Assembly (NCBI RefSeq): GCF_009363435.1 | Contig: NZ_CP045354.1 | Span: 2,074,501-2,138,500 of the forward strand | Reading direction: 5' to 3' | Source of the DNA: Labrenzia sp. THAF82 | GTDB lineage: Bacteria; Pseudomonadota; Alphaproteobacteria; Rhizobiales; Stappiaceae | DNA: 64,000 nucleotides | Part shown: positions 8,059 to 16,973 of the stretch, one piece after another | Numbering within the stretch: position 1 is the first letter of the stretch | Layout of the letters: each line of letters starts with the position of its first letter | Made by a program: the position numbers and the translations under genes | Notes under the pieces: model-generated | What the model was told of the DNA's origin: nothing | The model's database searches: none | What the model saw: the letters and a program-made list of their open reading frames with translations, nothing else

Positions 8059-9369
8059 CTATGCTTTGCGTTCCAGCGCGTGAAACATCCGTCCGCGTTC
8101 AGCGTAAAGGATGCAGCCGATCGCACACAACCCGTAAACCATATAGGCCAGTCCGAGAGGTTGAGTTGTCCCGTCGAACAGCTGGCCCATTATGTATCCG
8201 AGTATTGCGCCCCCCAGGGTGCTGATGAAGCCGATGACAGACGATGCCGTTCCGGCTATCGCGCCGAGAGGCTCCATCGCCATCGCGTTGAAATTTGCCC
8301 CAAGAAAGCCGAAGGACATCATCACAAGGCTTGCGCAGATCAGGAACAGCCACAGGTTTTCAAAACCCAAAGCGGACATGAGAAAGATCACCATCCCGAG
8401 CGAGGTATAGATGACTGCTGCACCGTGAGACAGCCGGCGCATGCCGATCGCCTCGACAAGCTGGGCATTTGTGAAGGAAGCCACCGCCATGGCAATCGCA
8501 ATGGCGGCAAAGACTATCGGAAACAGCTTTCCGAGGCCGAATACGTCGACGAAAATCTGCTGCGACATTGCCAGGAAAGCAAAAAGACCGCCGAAAATGA
8601 ACGCCAATCCAACGGTGTAGCCCAAGCAGACCCGTGTTTTCAGCGCCAGACCATATGCATCGACAATGTGCGAGAGCACCATGGGCCGACGTTTTTCACC
8701 CGGCAGTGTTTCGGGCAAGCGGAGCCCCGTCCAAACCAGCATGGCAAGGCCTGCCAAAAGCAGCAGGATAAAAATCCAGCGCCATCCCGCCGTCAATAAG
8801 ATGGCTTGCCCAATGGAAGGTGCGACAACCGGCACAGCCATGAAAACCATCATGACAAGCGACATGACCTTTCCCATGCGCCGGCCGGTATAGCAATCAC
8901 GCACGACGGAGAGGGCGGCGACCCTTGCGGCAGCGCAGCCAAGCCCCTGGAGCACACGCGCCAGCAGGAGCTGATCGAGGTTCTGTGCGAAAATGGCGGC
9001 GATGCTGGCTGCGCTATAAACGGCAAGCCCGCTGACCAGCACTTTGCGTCGCCCGAGGGAATCTGTGACCGGACCAAAAAACAGCTGACCGCCACCGAAG
9101 CCGATCAGATAGGACAGCAGGATCAGTTGGCGATTGTTTTCCTCAACGATCTGCAGGGCATCGCCAATGGCAGGCAGGGCAGGCAGCATGACGTCAATCG
9201 CCATGGCATTCAGCGCCATGATCATCGCGATGATGGTGACGAATTCGATGAACGGTATGCCTGGATCCCGGACGACCTCGCACGAACCGTCCTTCGATTC
9301 CGAAGCCGGATTGCCGCCAATTGCGGCGTCTGATGGATCACTGTGCTGTTTCACGGGTGTCGGAACCAA
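8059..9369 (-). CDS. Bcr/CflA-family multidrug efflux MFS transporter
   Basis: A 436-residue inner-membrane proton antiporter with about 12 hydrophobic helices. The long hydrophilic N-terminus (about 38 residues) precedes IMALNAMAIDVMLPALPAIG, a Bcr/CflA hallmark, and the loop signature GPVTDSLGRRKVLVSGLAVY. A second family segment, RVLQGLGCAAARVAALSVVR, matches the TM4 region. The family exports bicyclomycin, chloramphenicol and similar compounds; the substrate here is unknown. It converges on the oxidoreductase gene with a 30-bp gap and is the last gene of the minus-strand block that begins with the antiporter. Confidence 0.9.
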   Translation of the reverse strand: MVPTPVKQHSDPSDAAIGGNPASESKDGSCEVVRDPGIPFIEFVTIIAMIMALNAMAIDVMLPALPAIGDALQIVEENNRQLILLSYLIGFGGGQLFFGPVTDSLGRRKVLVSGLAVYSAASIAAIFAQNLDQLLLARVLQGLGCAAARVAALSVVRDCYTGRRMGKVMSLVMMVFMAVPVVAPSIGQAILLTAGWRWIFILLLLAGLAMLVWTGLRLPETLPGEKRRPMVLSHIVDAYGLALKTRVCLGYTVGLAFIFGGLFAFLAMSQQIFVDVFGLGKLFPIVFAAIAIAMAVASFTNAQLVEAIGMRRLSHGAAVIYTSLGMVIFLMSALGFENLWLFLICASLVMMSFGFLGANFNAMAMEPLGAIAGTASSVIGFISTLGGAILGYIMGQLFDGTTQPLGLAYMVYGLCAIGCILYAERGRMFHALERKA

Positions 9370-9452
9370 TATGGAGGCAGGAGGCCAATGGCCTGAATTG
9401 TATAGCGGGATTTGTCAGCCGGTGGTAGCGATAGAACGAAAGCAGGGGTTTG

Positions 9453-9917
9453 TCACGAAGACCAGCGTGCAGCGTCGTCCTCATCTCCCGATTTTGCTTC
9501 AACCCAGGAACCACTGTCCCCGTCCACCAAGTGTTCCTTTTTCCAGAAGGGCGCGCGGGTCTTCAGATAATCCATCAAGAAATCGGCGGCCTCGAAGGCG
9601 GCGCGCCGATGGGCCGAGGCGGCGACAACGAGAACAATGTTCTCCCCTGGCGGTATCTTTCCAAATCGGTGAACCACAGTCAGTCCCGTCAATGGCCAGC
9701 GTTGCACCGCTTGCTCAGCGATGCGCATAAGCTCCGCTTCGGCCATCCCGGGATAGTGTTCCAGTTCGAGGGCGCTCAGCGTCCCCGCTTCATCTCGGCA
9801 CAATCCGGTAAACGTCACCAGTGCGCCGACATCCTTGCGTCCTTCGGCAAGAGCGCGGGATTCCAATTGCACATCAAAATCTTCTGACTGAACGCGGGCG
9901 ACCGGTGTGACCTTCAT
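9453..9917 (-). CDS. moaE: Molybdopterin synthase large subunit MoaE
   Basis: A 154-residue catalytic subunit that inserts two sulfurs from MoaD thiocarboxylate into precursor Z to form molybdopterin. The typical features are GALVTFTGLCRDEAG near residue 31, LELEHYPGMAE, VVHRFGKIPPGENIVLVVAA, AHRRAAFEAADFLMDYLKTR, and the C-terminal FWKKEH lysines of the active site. Length is normal. It lies 3 bp behind moaD, so the two subunits are co-expressed in the order pgsA-moaD-moaE, which is widespread in alphaproteobacteria. Confidence 0.95.
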   Translation of the reverse strand: MKVTPVARVQSEDFDVQLESRALAEGRKDVGALVTFTGLCRDEAGTLSALELEHYPGMAEAELMRIAEQAVQRWPLTGLTVVHRFGKIPPGENIVLVVAASAHRRAAFEAADFLMDYLKTRAPFWKKEHLVDGDSGSWVEAKSGDEDDAARWSS

Positions 9918-9920
9918 TCT

Positions 9921-10172
9921 TCAGCCGCCTGTCATAGGCGGGAAAAAAGCAGCTTCCCGTGCGTCGCCGAGTTCTGCATCGGCTTCCACATGAAGCTGAT
10001 CGAGGGCGACACGGATCGCGTCTTCTTCTTCAAACGCTGCGGCATGATTTTCGTCCAGCGATTTCAGGTGCCCGATCAGGTCTGCCACTGTCTTGACGGA
10101 GGCAGGCACTTCGATGGTTTCTTCTTCAAGGCCGACCCGTTCGCGAACCCATGCGAAATAGCGGATGTTCAT
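9921..10172 (-). CDS. moaD: Molybdopterin synthase sulfur-carrier subunit MoaD
   Basis: An 83-residue ubiquitin-fold sulfur carrier. It begins MNIRYFAWVRERVG and ends in the essential diglycine (FFPPMTGG), whose C-terminal carboxylate is adenylated and converted to the thiocarboxylate. Length matches the family. It sits 51 bp after pgsA and 3 bp before moaE on the same strand. No other molybdopterin gene is in the window. Confidence 0.94.
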   Translation of the reverse strand: MNIRYFAWVRERVGLEEETIEVPASVKTVADLIGHLKSLDENHAAAFEEEDAIRVALDQLHVEADAELGDAREAAFFPPMTGG

Positions 10173-10223
10173 TAGTTCCTCGACAAAGTGGCTGTTTTTA
10201 CAATTCCGGATCTGACCTGTCGG

Positions 10224-10796
10224 TCACTCCGTAATGAGGTGGCCGATCCCGGCTCGAAAATAGTCATACCCCGTATATAGGGTGAGTGTGGCAGCCAGCC
10301 AAAGCGCAATCAAGCCGACAAACGTTGTTCCCGGCAATACGGAATCGCCTGCTGGTCCAGCAAGCAAGAACGCAACGGCGACCAGTTGGACCGTGGTCTT
10401 CCATTTCGCGAGCTGGGTGACTGGAACGCTGACTTGCAGCTGCGCAAGAAACTCCCTCAGCCCGGAAACCAAAATTTCTCTGCACAGGATTATGATGGCT
10501 GCAACCAGTGACCATCCACCGATGGTTCCATCTGCAGCAAGCATAAGCAGGCAAACGGATACCAGCAATTTATCGGCGATCGGATCAAGCATGCGGCCGA
10601 GCGCAGACTGCTGTTGCCAAGCTCTTGCAAGATAGCCGTCAAAGAAATCGGTAATCGCCGCAACCACAAAAAGAGCCAGGGCAATCCAGCGAGACGTGTT
10701 GCCTTCAAAATAGAAGCAGGCCGCGACCGCCGGTACCGCCAGAATGCGACCATAGGTCAATAGATTGGGCAGGCTCAGAACAACGTTTCGTTTCAT
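10224..10796 (-). CDS. pgsA: CDP-diacylglycerol-glycerol-3-phosphate 3-phosphatidyltransferase
   Basis: A 190-residue inner-membrane enzyme that makes phosphatidylglycerol-phosphate, the committed step to phosphatidylglycerol and cardiolipin. It begins NVVLSLPNLLTYGRILAVPA and carries the CDP-alcohol transferase signature DFFDGYLARAWQQQSALGRM followed by LDPIADK, with all catalytic Asp residues present. Several hydrophobic helices follow. It leads the short pgsA-moaD-moaE run. In many relatives uvrC lies directly upstream; here four other genes separate them. Confidence 0.94.
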   Translation of the reverse strand: MKRNVVLSLPNLLTYGRILAVPAVAACFYFEGNTSRWIALALFVVAAITDFFDGYLARAWQQQSALGRMLDPIADKLLVSVCLLMLAADGTIGGWSLVAAIIILCREILVSGLREFLAQLQVSVPVTQLAKWKTTVQLVAVAFLLAGPAGDSVLPGTTFVGLIALWLAATLTLYTGYDYFRAGIGHLITE

Positions 10797-10925
10797 ATCG
10801 GCTTTCAGATGCGGGCGCCTGAAGTCAGGATCGGAAAACGCTTGCCATTTTCCTTGTCCGGAGTTTCAGCCCAACGCCCCAAAAATTACTCTAACGCGAG
10901 TGCCTCGTGGAACCGTCTACCGGTT

Positions 10926-11219
10926 TCAATCGAATATGCTATCGCCTAGTTGGTCAATCATCATTTTGGCTTTACGCACCATCTCTCTGGCGGCAGCTTC
11001 TTCGTCGGGCATCGTGTCTGCCCGGATAAAGGTGTGCACCTTGGTGGTCTCGCCGAAGTCTTTTTCAATCCGACCGGACACCTGCCATTGACCGTTGTTC
11101 GATTGCGGCTCAGCGATGATCCGAAAGGCATCGTGCTGCACGGTGGTGGCTTTTGAACTGCTTTTCGCTTTTCCTTCGCCAGACGACGAGAACAGCGATT
11201 TGAACATTTTGCCAAGCAT
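10926..11219 (-). CDS. HlyU-family protein
   Basis: A 97-residue protein resembling the alphaproteobacterial HlyU family (named from the Vibrio hemolysin activator but not the ArsR-type HlyU). It begins MLGKMFKSLFSSSG, has a Ser/Lys-rich linker, then a compact domain with GQWQVSGRIEKDFG and the ending MMIDQLGDSIFD. No DNA-binding motif is obvious, so a regulatory role should not be assumed from the name. It stands between pgsA and tdk with 120-130 bp on each side and probably has its own promoter. Confidence 0.75.
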   Translation of the reverse strand: MLGKMFKSLFSSSGEGKAKSSSKATTVQHDAFRIIAEPQSNNGQWQVSGRIEKDFGETTKVHTFIRADTMPDEEAAAREMVRKAKMMIDQLGDSIFD

Positions 11220-11338
11220 CTTGGGCCCACTCCTGACTTGCTTTCCTCCCTTTTACGAGGCGCTGGAATGGGGTGCAAGGGCTCTATGAAGTCGTTGGTC
11301 GGTCTGATGAGGCACGGCTTCAGAAGGCTCTGCGTAAA

Positions 11339-11917
11339 CTAGCCAAGTGCCCTTTGCGTCCAATGGTGCCGGCAAAGGGACACATAGGTTTCGTTTCCGC
11401 CAATGACGACCTGATCACCTTCTTCAAGAATCGCGCCATTTTCATCAAGGCGCGCAACCATTGTCGCCTTGCGACCGCACCAGCAGATTGTTTTGATTTC
11501 CTTCAAATTGTCCGCCAGAGCCAAAAGCGCGGCACTGCCTGGAAAGAGTTTGCCTTGAAAATCCGTGCGTAGACCGAAACACATGACGGGAATGCGGAGC
11601 TGATCTGCGACCCTGGCAAGTTGCCAGACCTGTTCTTCGGTTAGAAACTGCGCTTCATCTACCAGAACTGCATCCAGATTGCCGGCCTCCCGCGCCTTGG
11701 AAATGTGGACGAATACATCATCAGCCGAAGAGAAAATGTCAGCTTCAGCTGCAAGTCCGATGCGAGAGGCTATTTTTCCTTTGCCGCCCCGGTCGTCGAA
11801 GGCAGCGATCAGAAGCAGCGTGTTCATGCCGCGTTCCTCGTAATTGTATGCAGCCTGCAGCAGCACTGTCGACTTGCCGGCGTTCATCGAGGAATAATTG
11901 AAATAGAGTTTTGCCAT
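11339..11917 (-). CDS. tdk: Thymidine kinase (type II)
   Basis: A 192-residue cytoplasmic salvage enzyme that phosphorylates thymidine with ATP. I place the start at the ATG at 11917 (MAKLYFNYSSMNAGKSTVLL), which puts the P-loop at residues 8-17 as in other type II kinases; an upstream start at 11983 would add 22 residues with no family match. Further motifs are VDEAQFL, a zinc-ribbon pair CWCG, and a final CRHHW. The frame is intact. It is flanked by hlyU-like and a membrane EEP gene on the same strand. Confidence 0.95.
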   Translation of the reverse strand: MAKLYFNYSSMNAGKSTVLLQAAYNYEERGMNTLLLIAAFDDRGGKGKIASRIGLAAEADIFSSADDVFVHISKAREAGNLDAVLVDEAQFLTEEQVWQLARVADQLRIPVMCFGLRTDFQGKLFPGSAALLALADNLKEIKTICWCGRKATMVARLDENGAILEEGDQVVIGGNETYVSLCRHHWTQRALG

Positions 11918-12014
11918 GAGCCAAGGATCGGGAATCGGGTTGATCGTCGTTCGCAGTGTTCCCAATCGGAGGCCAAGCCTCAAACACTTTCAGGCAAAGG
12001 CCACAGCTTATCGC

Positions 12015-13124
12015 TCAATCGGCGGCAGGCTCGACAAGACCAAGTTCGACAATCAGGGGAAGGTGGTCAGATCCGATGTCCGGCCCAAGCGTCACGTCGA
12101 CAATCTGGAGATCTGAAGATGCACCAAACTGATCGACCGGAGCCCCGAGGATCTGGTGAAGGCGATAGTCGAAAAAGAAGCGGGTGTTTCGTGGCCAGCC
12201 GCCTGGATAAGCTGTCGCCAAGTCATTGGTGCTGAGCGTTTCCTGAAAACGGCCCGACCAGGGCGAACTGTTCCAGTCGCCGATTGCCAGGATCTGTCCG
12301 GAGTTTTCATTGCGCAGGCGCTCAATGACCTTGTCCAGCTCATCGAGATAGTCCCGCTTGTTCTGCCACCGTGGTTCGGTCCGCGGGCTGTCAGGATGTA
12401 TGACCACCAGCTGCAGAGGGGGCCCGCCAGTATCCAGCGTCAACGAAAGCAGCTCGCGGTCCGCGTCGTAATAAACATTTGCACCAGCCGGCAGTTTGCC
12501 TTGAATGACTTTCGTTTCGGCCTTCACTATGGGGAAGCGGGAATAGACTGCCAATCCGCCAAGTTCTCCGATCTGCAGGTGTTCCGGAAATCCGTTTTGG
12601 CCCGTGCTGCCTATCGGAAGGCCGAGCCGCTCCCATCTGCGCTCCTGCAGCCACCAGAGCACTTCCTGCATTACGACAATGTCGGCTTTTTCCCTTTCAA
12701 GAAACGTGGTGAGAACCTCGTCACCCAAAAAGAGATGTTCGATATTTATCGAGATTATCTTGAGCGGCTGTCTGCCATCAGCCAAGGCCGTTGGTGAGAT
12801 CGTGTTTGCCTGGGTGCGAGAGGAGGTCTGAGCCACCAGGGCTGCGAAGGCTGCCAATGAGAGGAGCCAGAAAAACCTGTAGAGCAGCTTGAAGCGATGG
12901 CTGACAAACAATCCAAGCAGCCCGCCGATCACGCCTGCCAGCGCAGCCATCAGATATTGCGTGAGGAAAAAGCTCATATTGTCCGCCAACCAGAAATCAG
13001 GCGCGACGAATGTAGACAGCCCCATGAGGCAGACGGTCAATGCTCCAAGCAAGCCGCACCAACCGATCAGCGATATTCCCGCTCGTGTCAGTGATCTGCG
13101 CATTTCTGGTTTTTGTTGTTGCAT
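12015..13124 (-). CDS. Membrane-anchored endonuclease/exonuclease/phosphatase-family protein
   Basis: A 369-residue protein. The N-terminal part has three hydrophobic segments (about 16-35, 54-72, 82-97), with the rest predicted outside the cytoplasm. The catalytic EEP domain starts at about 120: IISINIEHLF, then VVMQEVLWW (metal-binding Glu), VVIHPDSPR, AIGDWNSSPW (Asp/Asn pair) and GSDHLPLIVELG (final Asp-His). All EEP hallmark residues are present, so it should be an active metal-dependent phosphodiesterase or nuclease acting on a periplasmic or lipid substrate. The substrate cannot be inferred. It lies between tdk and the TPR-sulfotransferase. Confidence 0.85.
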   Translation of the reverse strand: MQQQKPEMRRSLTRAGISLIGWCGLLGALTVCLMGLSTFVAPDFWLADNMSFFLTQYLMAALAGVIGGLLGLFVSHRFKLLYRFFWLLSLAAFAALVAQTSSRTQANTISPTALADGRQPLKIISINIEHLFLGDEVLTTFLEREKADIVVMQEVLWWLQERRWERLGLPIGSTGQNGFPEHLQIGELGGLAVYSRFPIVKAETKVIQGKLPAGANVYYDADRELLSLTLDTGGPPLQLVVIHPDSPRTEPRWQNKRDYLDELDKVIERLRNENSGQILAIGDWNSSPWSGRFQETLSTNDLATAYPGGWPRNTRFFFDYRLHQILGAPVDQFGASSDLQIVDVTLGPDIGSDHLPLIVELGLVEPAAD

Positions 13125-13202
13125 CAGGAGAATTTTCCGGCGTTCATCCGGCGATACTAGAGACCGCAGACGATCTGTCTATGCACTGCTGATTGCCGCC
13201 CT

Positions 13203-14750
13203 TCAAGCTGAAGAATGTTCAAGCGCCTTCAGCATTGGCTGAATTTGAGATCCATAGTCTTTCCATGTGCCAGGCATAGACAGCTTGTTCTGGCTGGTGG
13301 TCACAGAACCTTCCTGACTTTCTTTGTCAAAAGGAGCGAGGCAACTGTCATTCCACGTCAGGCCCAGATGATCGATGAGCGTCCGGCTTTCGGCTTCCGG
13401 ATCTGCAACAAGAGTTTCAAAAGACTGATCCAGAAGCGTCACTGGCAGGACGTTTTGCCAATGATCCATCAATTCAAGATACTGGCCATGATAGTGCCCG
13501 AGGGAGCTCTGGTCCGCATTGTAAGTGTGCTCTGCAGGTAACGGCGTCCTATAGAGATCGAAGCAGGTGTCTGCTGCCGATCTTGTTGCGTGAATGAAGG
13601 ACGCATTGGGAAAGAGCAGGGCAAGCAGCCAAAGATACTCAAAGCTGAGCAGTGTGGTATCGATGATCAGTTTGGACCTTTTGTCCAGTTTGTCCAGGCT
13701 GCCCAGATATTTCCGTCCGATGCGCTGCGCGGTTCTCTTGTCGAGAGCGAGAGCCTGATCGAACAGTGCGGGGCCGTGAGGTTGCCCCTTGGTGAATTCT
13801 CCAATGGTCTGCAGGAAAGCCTGAACTTCTTCGGCAGCTGTTACATCAGGATGGCTGGAAACCACCATTTCTATCAAAGACCCGCCGGACTGCGGCATGC
13901 CGACGACAAAGACAGGTCGTCCGCTGGAAAGTGCAAAGTCTTTGCGGCTATTGAAGAACTCTTCGGTGAAAACCGTTTTGCAGGTTTTGACGAACCATTC
14001 GTAGTGTTCCGGCTGATAACCTCGGTAAAGACCTGCTCGGTAATTGTCGAAATAGTGAAATGCCTTTTCGACGTCCTGGCGGTCGTTCAGGATATTACCG
14101 GCAGCAAAGGACAGCTTTGCGATCTCCGGGTGAGCAGCACCTTCCGGTACAGTGCTCAAGATGCGTTCAATCCTGGTCAGGACGTTTTCCTTCAGGCTTT
14201 CGTCCGAAGAATTGGCAGCAGCGACAAGCACAAGCGCGTCGTCGGGTGACAACTCGAAGGCAGCATGAATACACTCTTCCGCAGCATCCGTGTGACCGAG
14301 GCTTCTTTCAACGTCGTAGAGGCCGAGTTGTGATCTGGCTGATCCTGGTTCCGCGATCAAAGCCCGTTCGAATGCCTGTTTGGCCATGACCGGTTTGCGC
14401 AGGTCGGCGTAGATCTGGCCGAGGACCCGTTGTGTGTATTCCGACTTGCCATCTAGGGCGACGCCCTTGCGGGCTGGAGCCAAGGCTTCCTCACTTTGCG
14501 CGTTCAGGTTCAGTGCACTGGCAAGGGTCGTGTGAACCGCAGCTTCTTTTTTTGCGGCTTTGGCGGCGGACGCCAGATGCGGCACTGCGCGTCCAGGCTG
14601 CCCGAAGAACAAGTAAGCCAGGCCAAGGCCATAGTTGACCCTGGCATTTGCGGGATCCTGATCGTGAAGATCGATCAACAAGGGCATCGCTTCAGCGAAT
14701 TTTTGGCTGTCTATCAGCTTGAAGGCGCGGTCGATCGTATATTGAGACAT
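13203..14750 (-). CDS. TPR-repeat sulfotransferase-family protein
   Basis: A 515-residue protein. Residues about 1-240 are tetratricopeptide repeats (for example ARVNYGLGLAYLFFGQPGRA). Residues about 270-510 are a sulfotransferase domain with HATRSAADTCFDLYRTPLP and late WxNxxxxPF-like elements. The PAPS-binding loop, normally PRSGTT, reads GMPQSGGSLIE, so two normally conserved positions differ. The family transfers sulfate or acts on proteins or glycans; many bacterial TPR-sulfotransferases are uncharacterised. The altered loop makes canonical activity uncertain. It precedes the EEP gene on the same strand. Confidence 0.85.
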   Translation of the reverse strand: MSQYTIDRAFKLIDSQKFAEAMPLLIDLHDQDPANARVNYGLGLAYLFFGQPGRAVPHLASAAKAAKKEAAVHTTLASALNLNAQSEEALAPARKGVALDGKSEYTQRVLGQIYADLRKPVMAKQAFERALIAEPGSARSQLGLYDVERSLGHTDAAEECIHAAFELSPDDALVLVAAANSSDESLKENVLTRIERILSTVPEGAAHPEIAKLSFAAGNILNDRQDVEKAFHYFDNYRAGLYRGYQPEHYEWFVKTCKTVFTEEFFNSRKDFALSSGRPVFVVGMPQSGGSLIEMVVSSHPDVTAAEEVQAFLQTIGEFTKGQPHGPALFDQALALDKRTAQRIGRKYLGSLDKLDKRSKLIIDTTLLSFEYLWLLALLFPNASFIHATRSAADTCFDLYRTPLPAEHTYNADQSSLGHYHGQYLELMDHWQNVLPVTLLDQSFETLVADPEAESRTLIDHLGLTWNDSCLAPFDKESQEGSVTTSQNKLSMPGTWKDYGSQIQPMLKALEHSSA

Positions 14751-14920
14751 CTTCGTTTCCGGGCTTGGCGCGGATAGCTGCGCAGTTTTGGAAATACGTG
14801 GGAACCCGAGTATCGCGGGTTTGGAAGTCAGCCGCTTCTAGCAGCTAGGTTGACGGAATAAAATGCCGGAAACGCGCTGGGCGAAAACGAGGCAAGACCA
14901 AACCGACCTCTTTGACGCCG

Positions 14921-16894
14921 CTATTCGTGAAAGTGGTCATAGACCAGACGAGCCATGGCTTCGGAAATTCCCGGCACGGCTGCCAGATCATCAAGTCCGG
15001 CCTTGGAGACGGCCTTGGCGGTTCCAAAATGGGTCAGAAGGGCTTTCTTTCGGGTCGGGCCGATCCCGGCGATTTCGTCAAGCGGGTTCTTCACGATATC
15101 TTTCTTGCGACGTGCCCGGTGACTGCCGATCGCAAAGCGGTGCGCTTCGTCTCGCAAACGCTGAACGAAGTAAAGCACCGGATCCCGCTCCGGCAGCATG
15201 AACGACTGCCTTCCTGGGATGAAAAACTTCTCTCGTCCTGCGTCCCGGTCGGGTCCCTTTGCGATGCCGACAAGCGGAACGTCGGTAAGGCCGAGTTCTT
15301 CCAGCGTTTCCCGTGCGGCCGTCAGTTGACCCTGACCACCATCAATCAAAACCAGATCTGGCCAGGCTGGCATTTCAGAAGCAATGGGAACATCGCTGTC
15401 TTCGTCGTTGGCATCACCGTTCTGCGCCGTGTTTTGCTCGTCTTTGGCGCATTCGCGGGCATGTTCCTTGAGGAGACGCGAAAAGCGGCGCATCAGAACT
15501 TCACGCATCATCCCATAGTCATCGCCTGGAACCAGGTCTTCGGACTTGATGTTGAATTTGCGGTATTGGCCTTTCGTGAAACCTTCAAGACCGGCAACGA
15601 TCATGCCACCAACCGCATTTGTGCCCATGATGTGAGAGTTGTCGTAGACTTCAATACGGCGAGGTGGCGCTTTCAGGTCAAATGCTTCCGCCACGCCCTT
15701 CAGCAGCCGTGCCTGGCTTGAGGTTTCAGCAAGGCGCCGTCCGAGCGCCTCGCGTGCATTTGTCAAAGCATGGTCTACAAGTTCTTTCTTTTCGCCGCGC
15801 TGGGGCGTTGCGACCTCTACCTTGCGTCCAGTGCGCTCCGTCAGGGCTTCAGACAGGAGTTCCTGCTCCGTCAGCTTGTGTGACAGGAGGATCTGTTTTG
15901 GTGCCGGCTTGTCGTCATAGAACTGCGCAAGAAAGCTTTCCAGGATGTCTGCTTCCTCCAGCGACTTGTCCGCTTTTGGGAAATAGGCTCTGTTGCCCCA
16001 GTTCTGGCCGGTGCGAAAGAAGAAAACCTGGACGCAATTCTGCCCGCCCTCCTGGTGGATGGCAAAGACATCAGCTTCCTCAACGGATTGTGGATTGATG
16101 CCTTGATGCGCCTGGATATGGGACAGCGCTGACAGACGATCCCTATAGATGGCAGCTCTTTCAAATTCCAGGTCCGCCGACGCGGTTTCCATCTGTTCGG
16201 CAAGCTGTTTCTTGATGAGCTGGCTGCGACCGGACAGGAAGGCCTTGGCTTCAGAAACCAGACCCGCATAGTCTTCTCGATCGATTTCGCCGGTGCAGGG
16301 ACCAGCGCAGCGCTTGATCTGATACTGCAGGCAGGGTCTGGTCCGGTTCTCATAGTAGCTGTCGGAACAGGTCCGGATCAGAAAGGCTTTCTGGAGCGCA
16401 TTGATGGTCCGGTCGACAGCACCGGCGGAGGCGAAAGGGCCGAAATAGTCGCCCTTGCGTTTGCGTGCACCGCGGTGCTTGACGATAGCCGCGGATTCGT
16501 GGTCACCGGTCACCAGAATATAGGGAAAGGATTTGTCGTCGCGCAGCAGCACGTTGAAGCGCGGCCGAAGGCGTTTGATAAGATTGGCTTCCAGCAGCAG
16601 GGCTTCAGGTTCTGTCTGCGTCACGACGAATTCCATCGATGCTGTCGACAGTATCATGCGCATGATCCGGTTGGATTGACCCTGCAGGCGCGTATAGCTG
16701 GTGACACGCTTCTTCAGACTGCGTGCCTTGCCGACATAAAGAACCTCGCCATTCTCATCCAGCATGCGATAGACGCCAGGGCCGTTTGGCAGGCGCTTTA
16801 CCTCATCCGCGATGACGTCGACCCCCTTCTTCAAAGGTTCGGTCTCGCCTTCGGTCTTCTCATCCGGCAATTGAGAATCAGGTTCTTGCTGCAT
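14921..16894 (-). CDS. uvrC: Excinuclease ABC subunit C
   Basis: A 657-residue nucleotide-excision-repair nuclease that cuts on both sides of the lesion after UvrB loading. Domains in order: GIY-YIG nuclease at about 35-115 ([20 protein letters not shown]), UVR motif at about 240-275 ([18 protein letters not shown]), RNase H-like 5' nuclease domain with [16 protein letters not shown], and the two C-terminal helix-hairpin-helix motifs ([17 protein letters not shown] and [18 protein letters not shown]). The N-terminus has about 30 polar residues before the nuclease. A small acidic insert occurs near 480-500. uvrB is also in this window, at 52.8-55.8 kb. Confidence 0.96.
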   Translation of the reverse strand: MQQEPDSQLPDEKTEGETEPLKKGVDVIADEVKRLPNGPGVYRMLDENGEVLYVGKARSLKKRVTSYTRLQGQSNRIMRMILSTASMEFVVTQTEPEALLLEANLIKRLRPRFNVLLRDDKSFPYILVTGDHESAAIVKHRGARKRKGDYFGPFASAGAVDRTINALQKAFLIRTCSDSYYENRTRPCLQYQIKRCAGPCTGEIDREDYAGLVSEAKAFLSGRSQLIKKQLAEQMETASADLEFERAAIYRDRLSALSHIQAHQGINPQSVEEADVFAIHQEGGQNCVQVFFFRTGQNWGNRAYFPKADKSLEEADILESFLAQFYDDKPAPKQILLSHKLTEQELLSEALTERTGRKVEVATPQRGEKKELVDHALTNAREALGRRLAETSSQARLLKGVAEAFDLKAPPRRIEVYDNSHIMGTNAVGGMIVAGLEGFTKGQYRKFNIKSEDLVPGDDYGMMREVLMRRFSRLLKEHARECAKDEQNTAQNGDANDEDSDVPIASEMPAWPDLVLIDGGQGQLTAARETLEELGLTDVPLVGIAKGPDRDAGREKFFIPGRQSFMLPERDPVLYFVQRLRDEAHRFAIGSHRARRKKDIVKNPLDEIAGIGPTRKKALLTHFGTAKAVSKAGLDDLAAVPGISEAMARLVYDHFHE

Positions 16895-16973
16895 GTCAGA
16901 TATTTATGCGTCTTGCCGCCCCGGGGAAAGGGGCACAGCGCGATGTGCAGAGGGAAAACCAGCCGTTTGATGA

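Noticed and set aside
8053-8799. 248-codon plus-strand frame opposite the Bcr/CflA gene
   Set aside because: Composition rich in His, Gln and Lys, antisense to membrane helices; no family.
14912-15721. 269-codon plus-strand frame opposite uvrC
   Set aside because: Shadow of the conserved uvrC coding strand.
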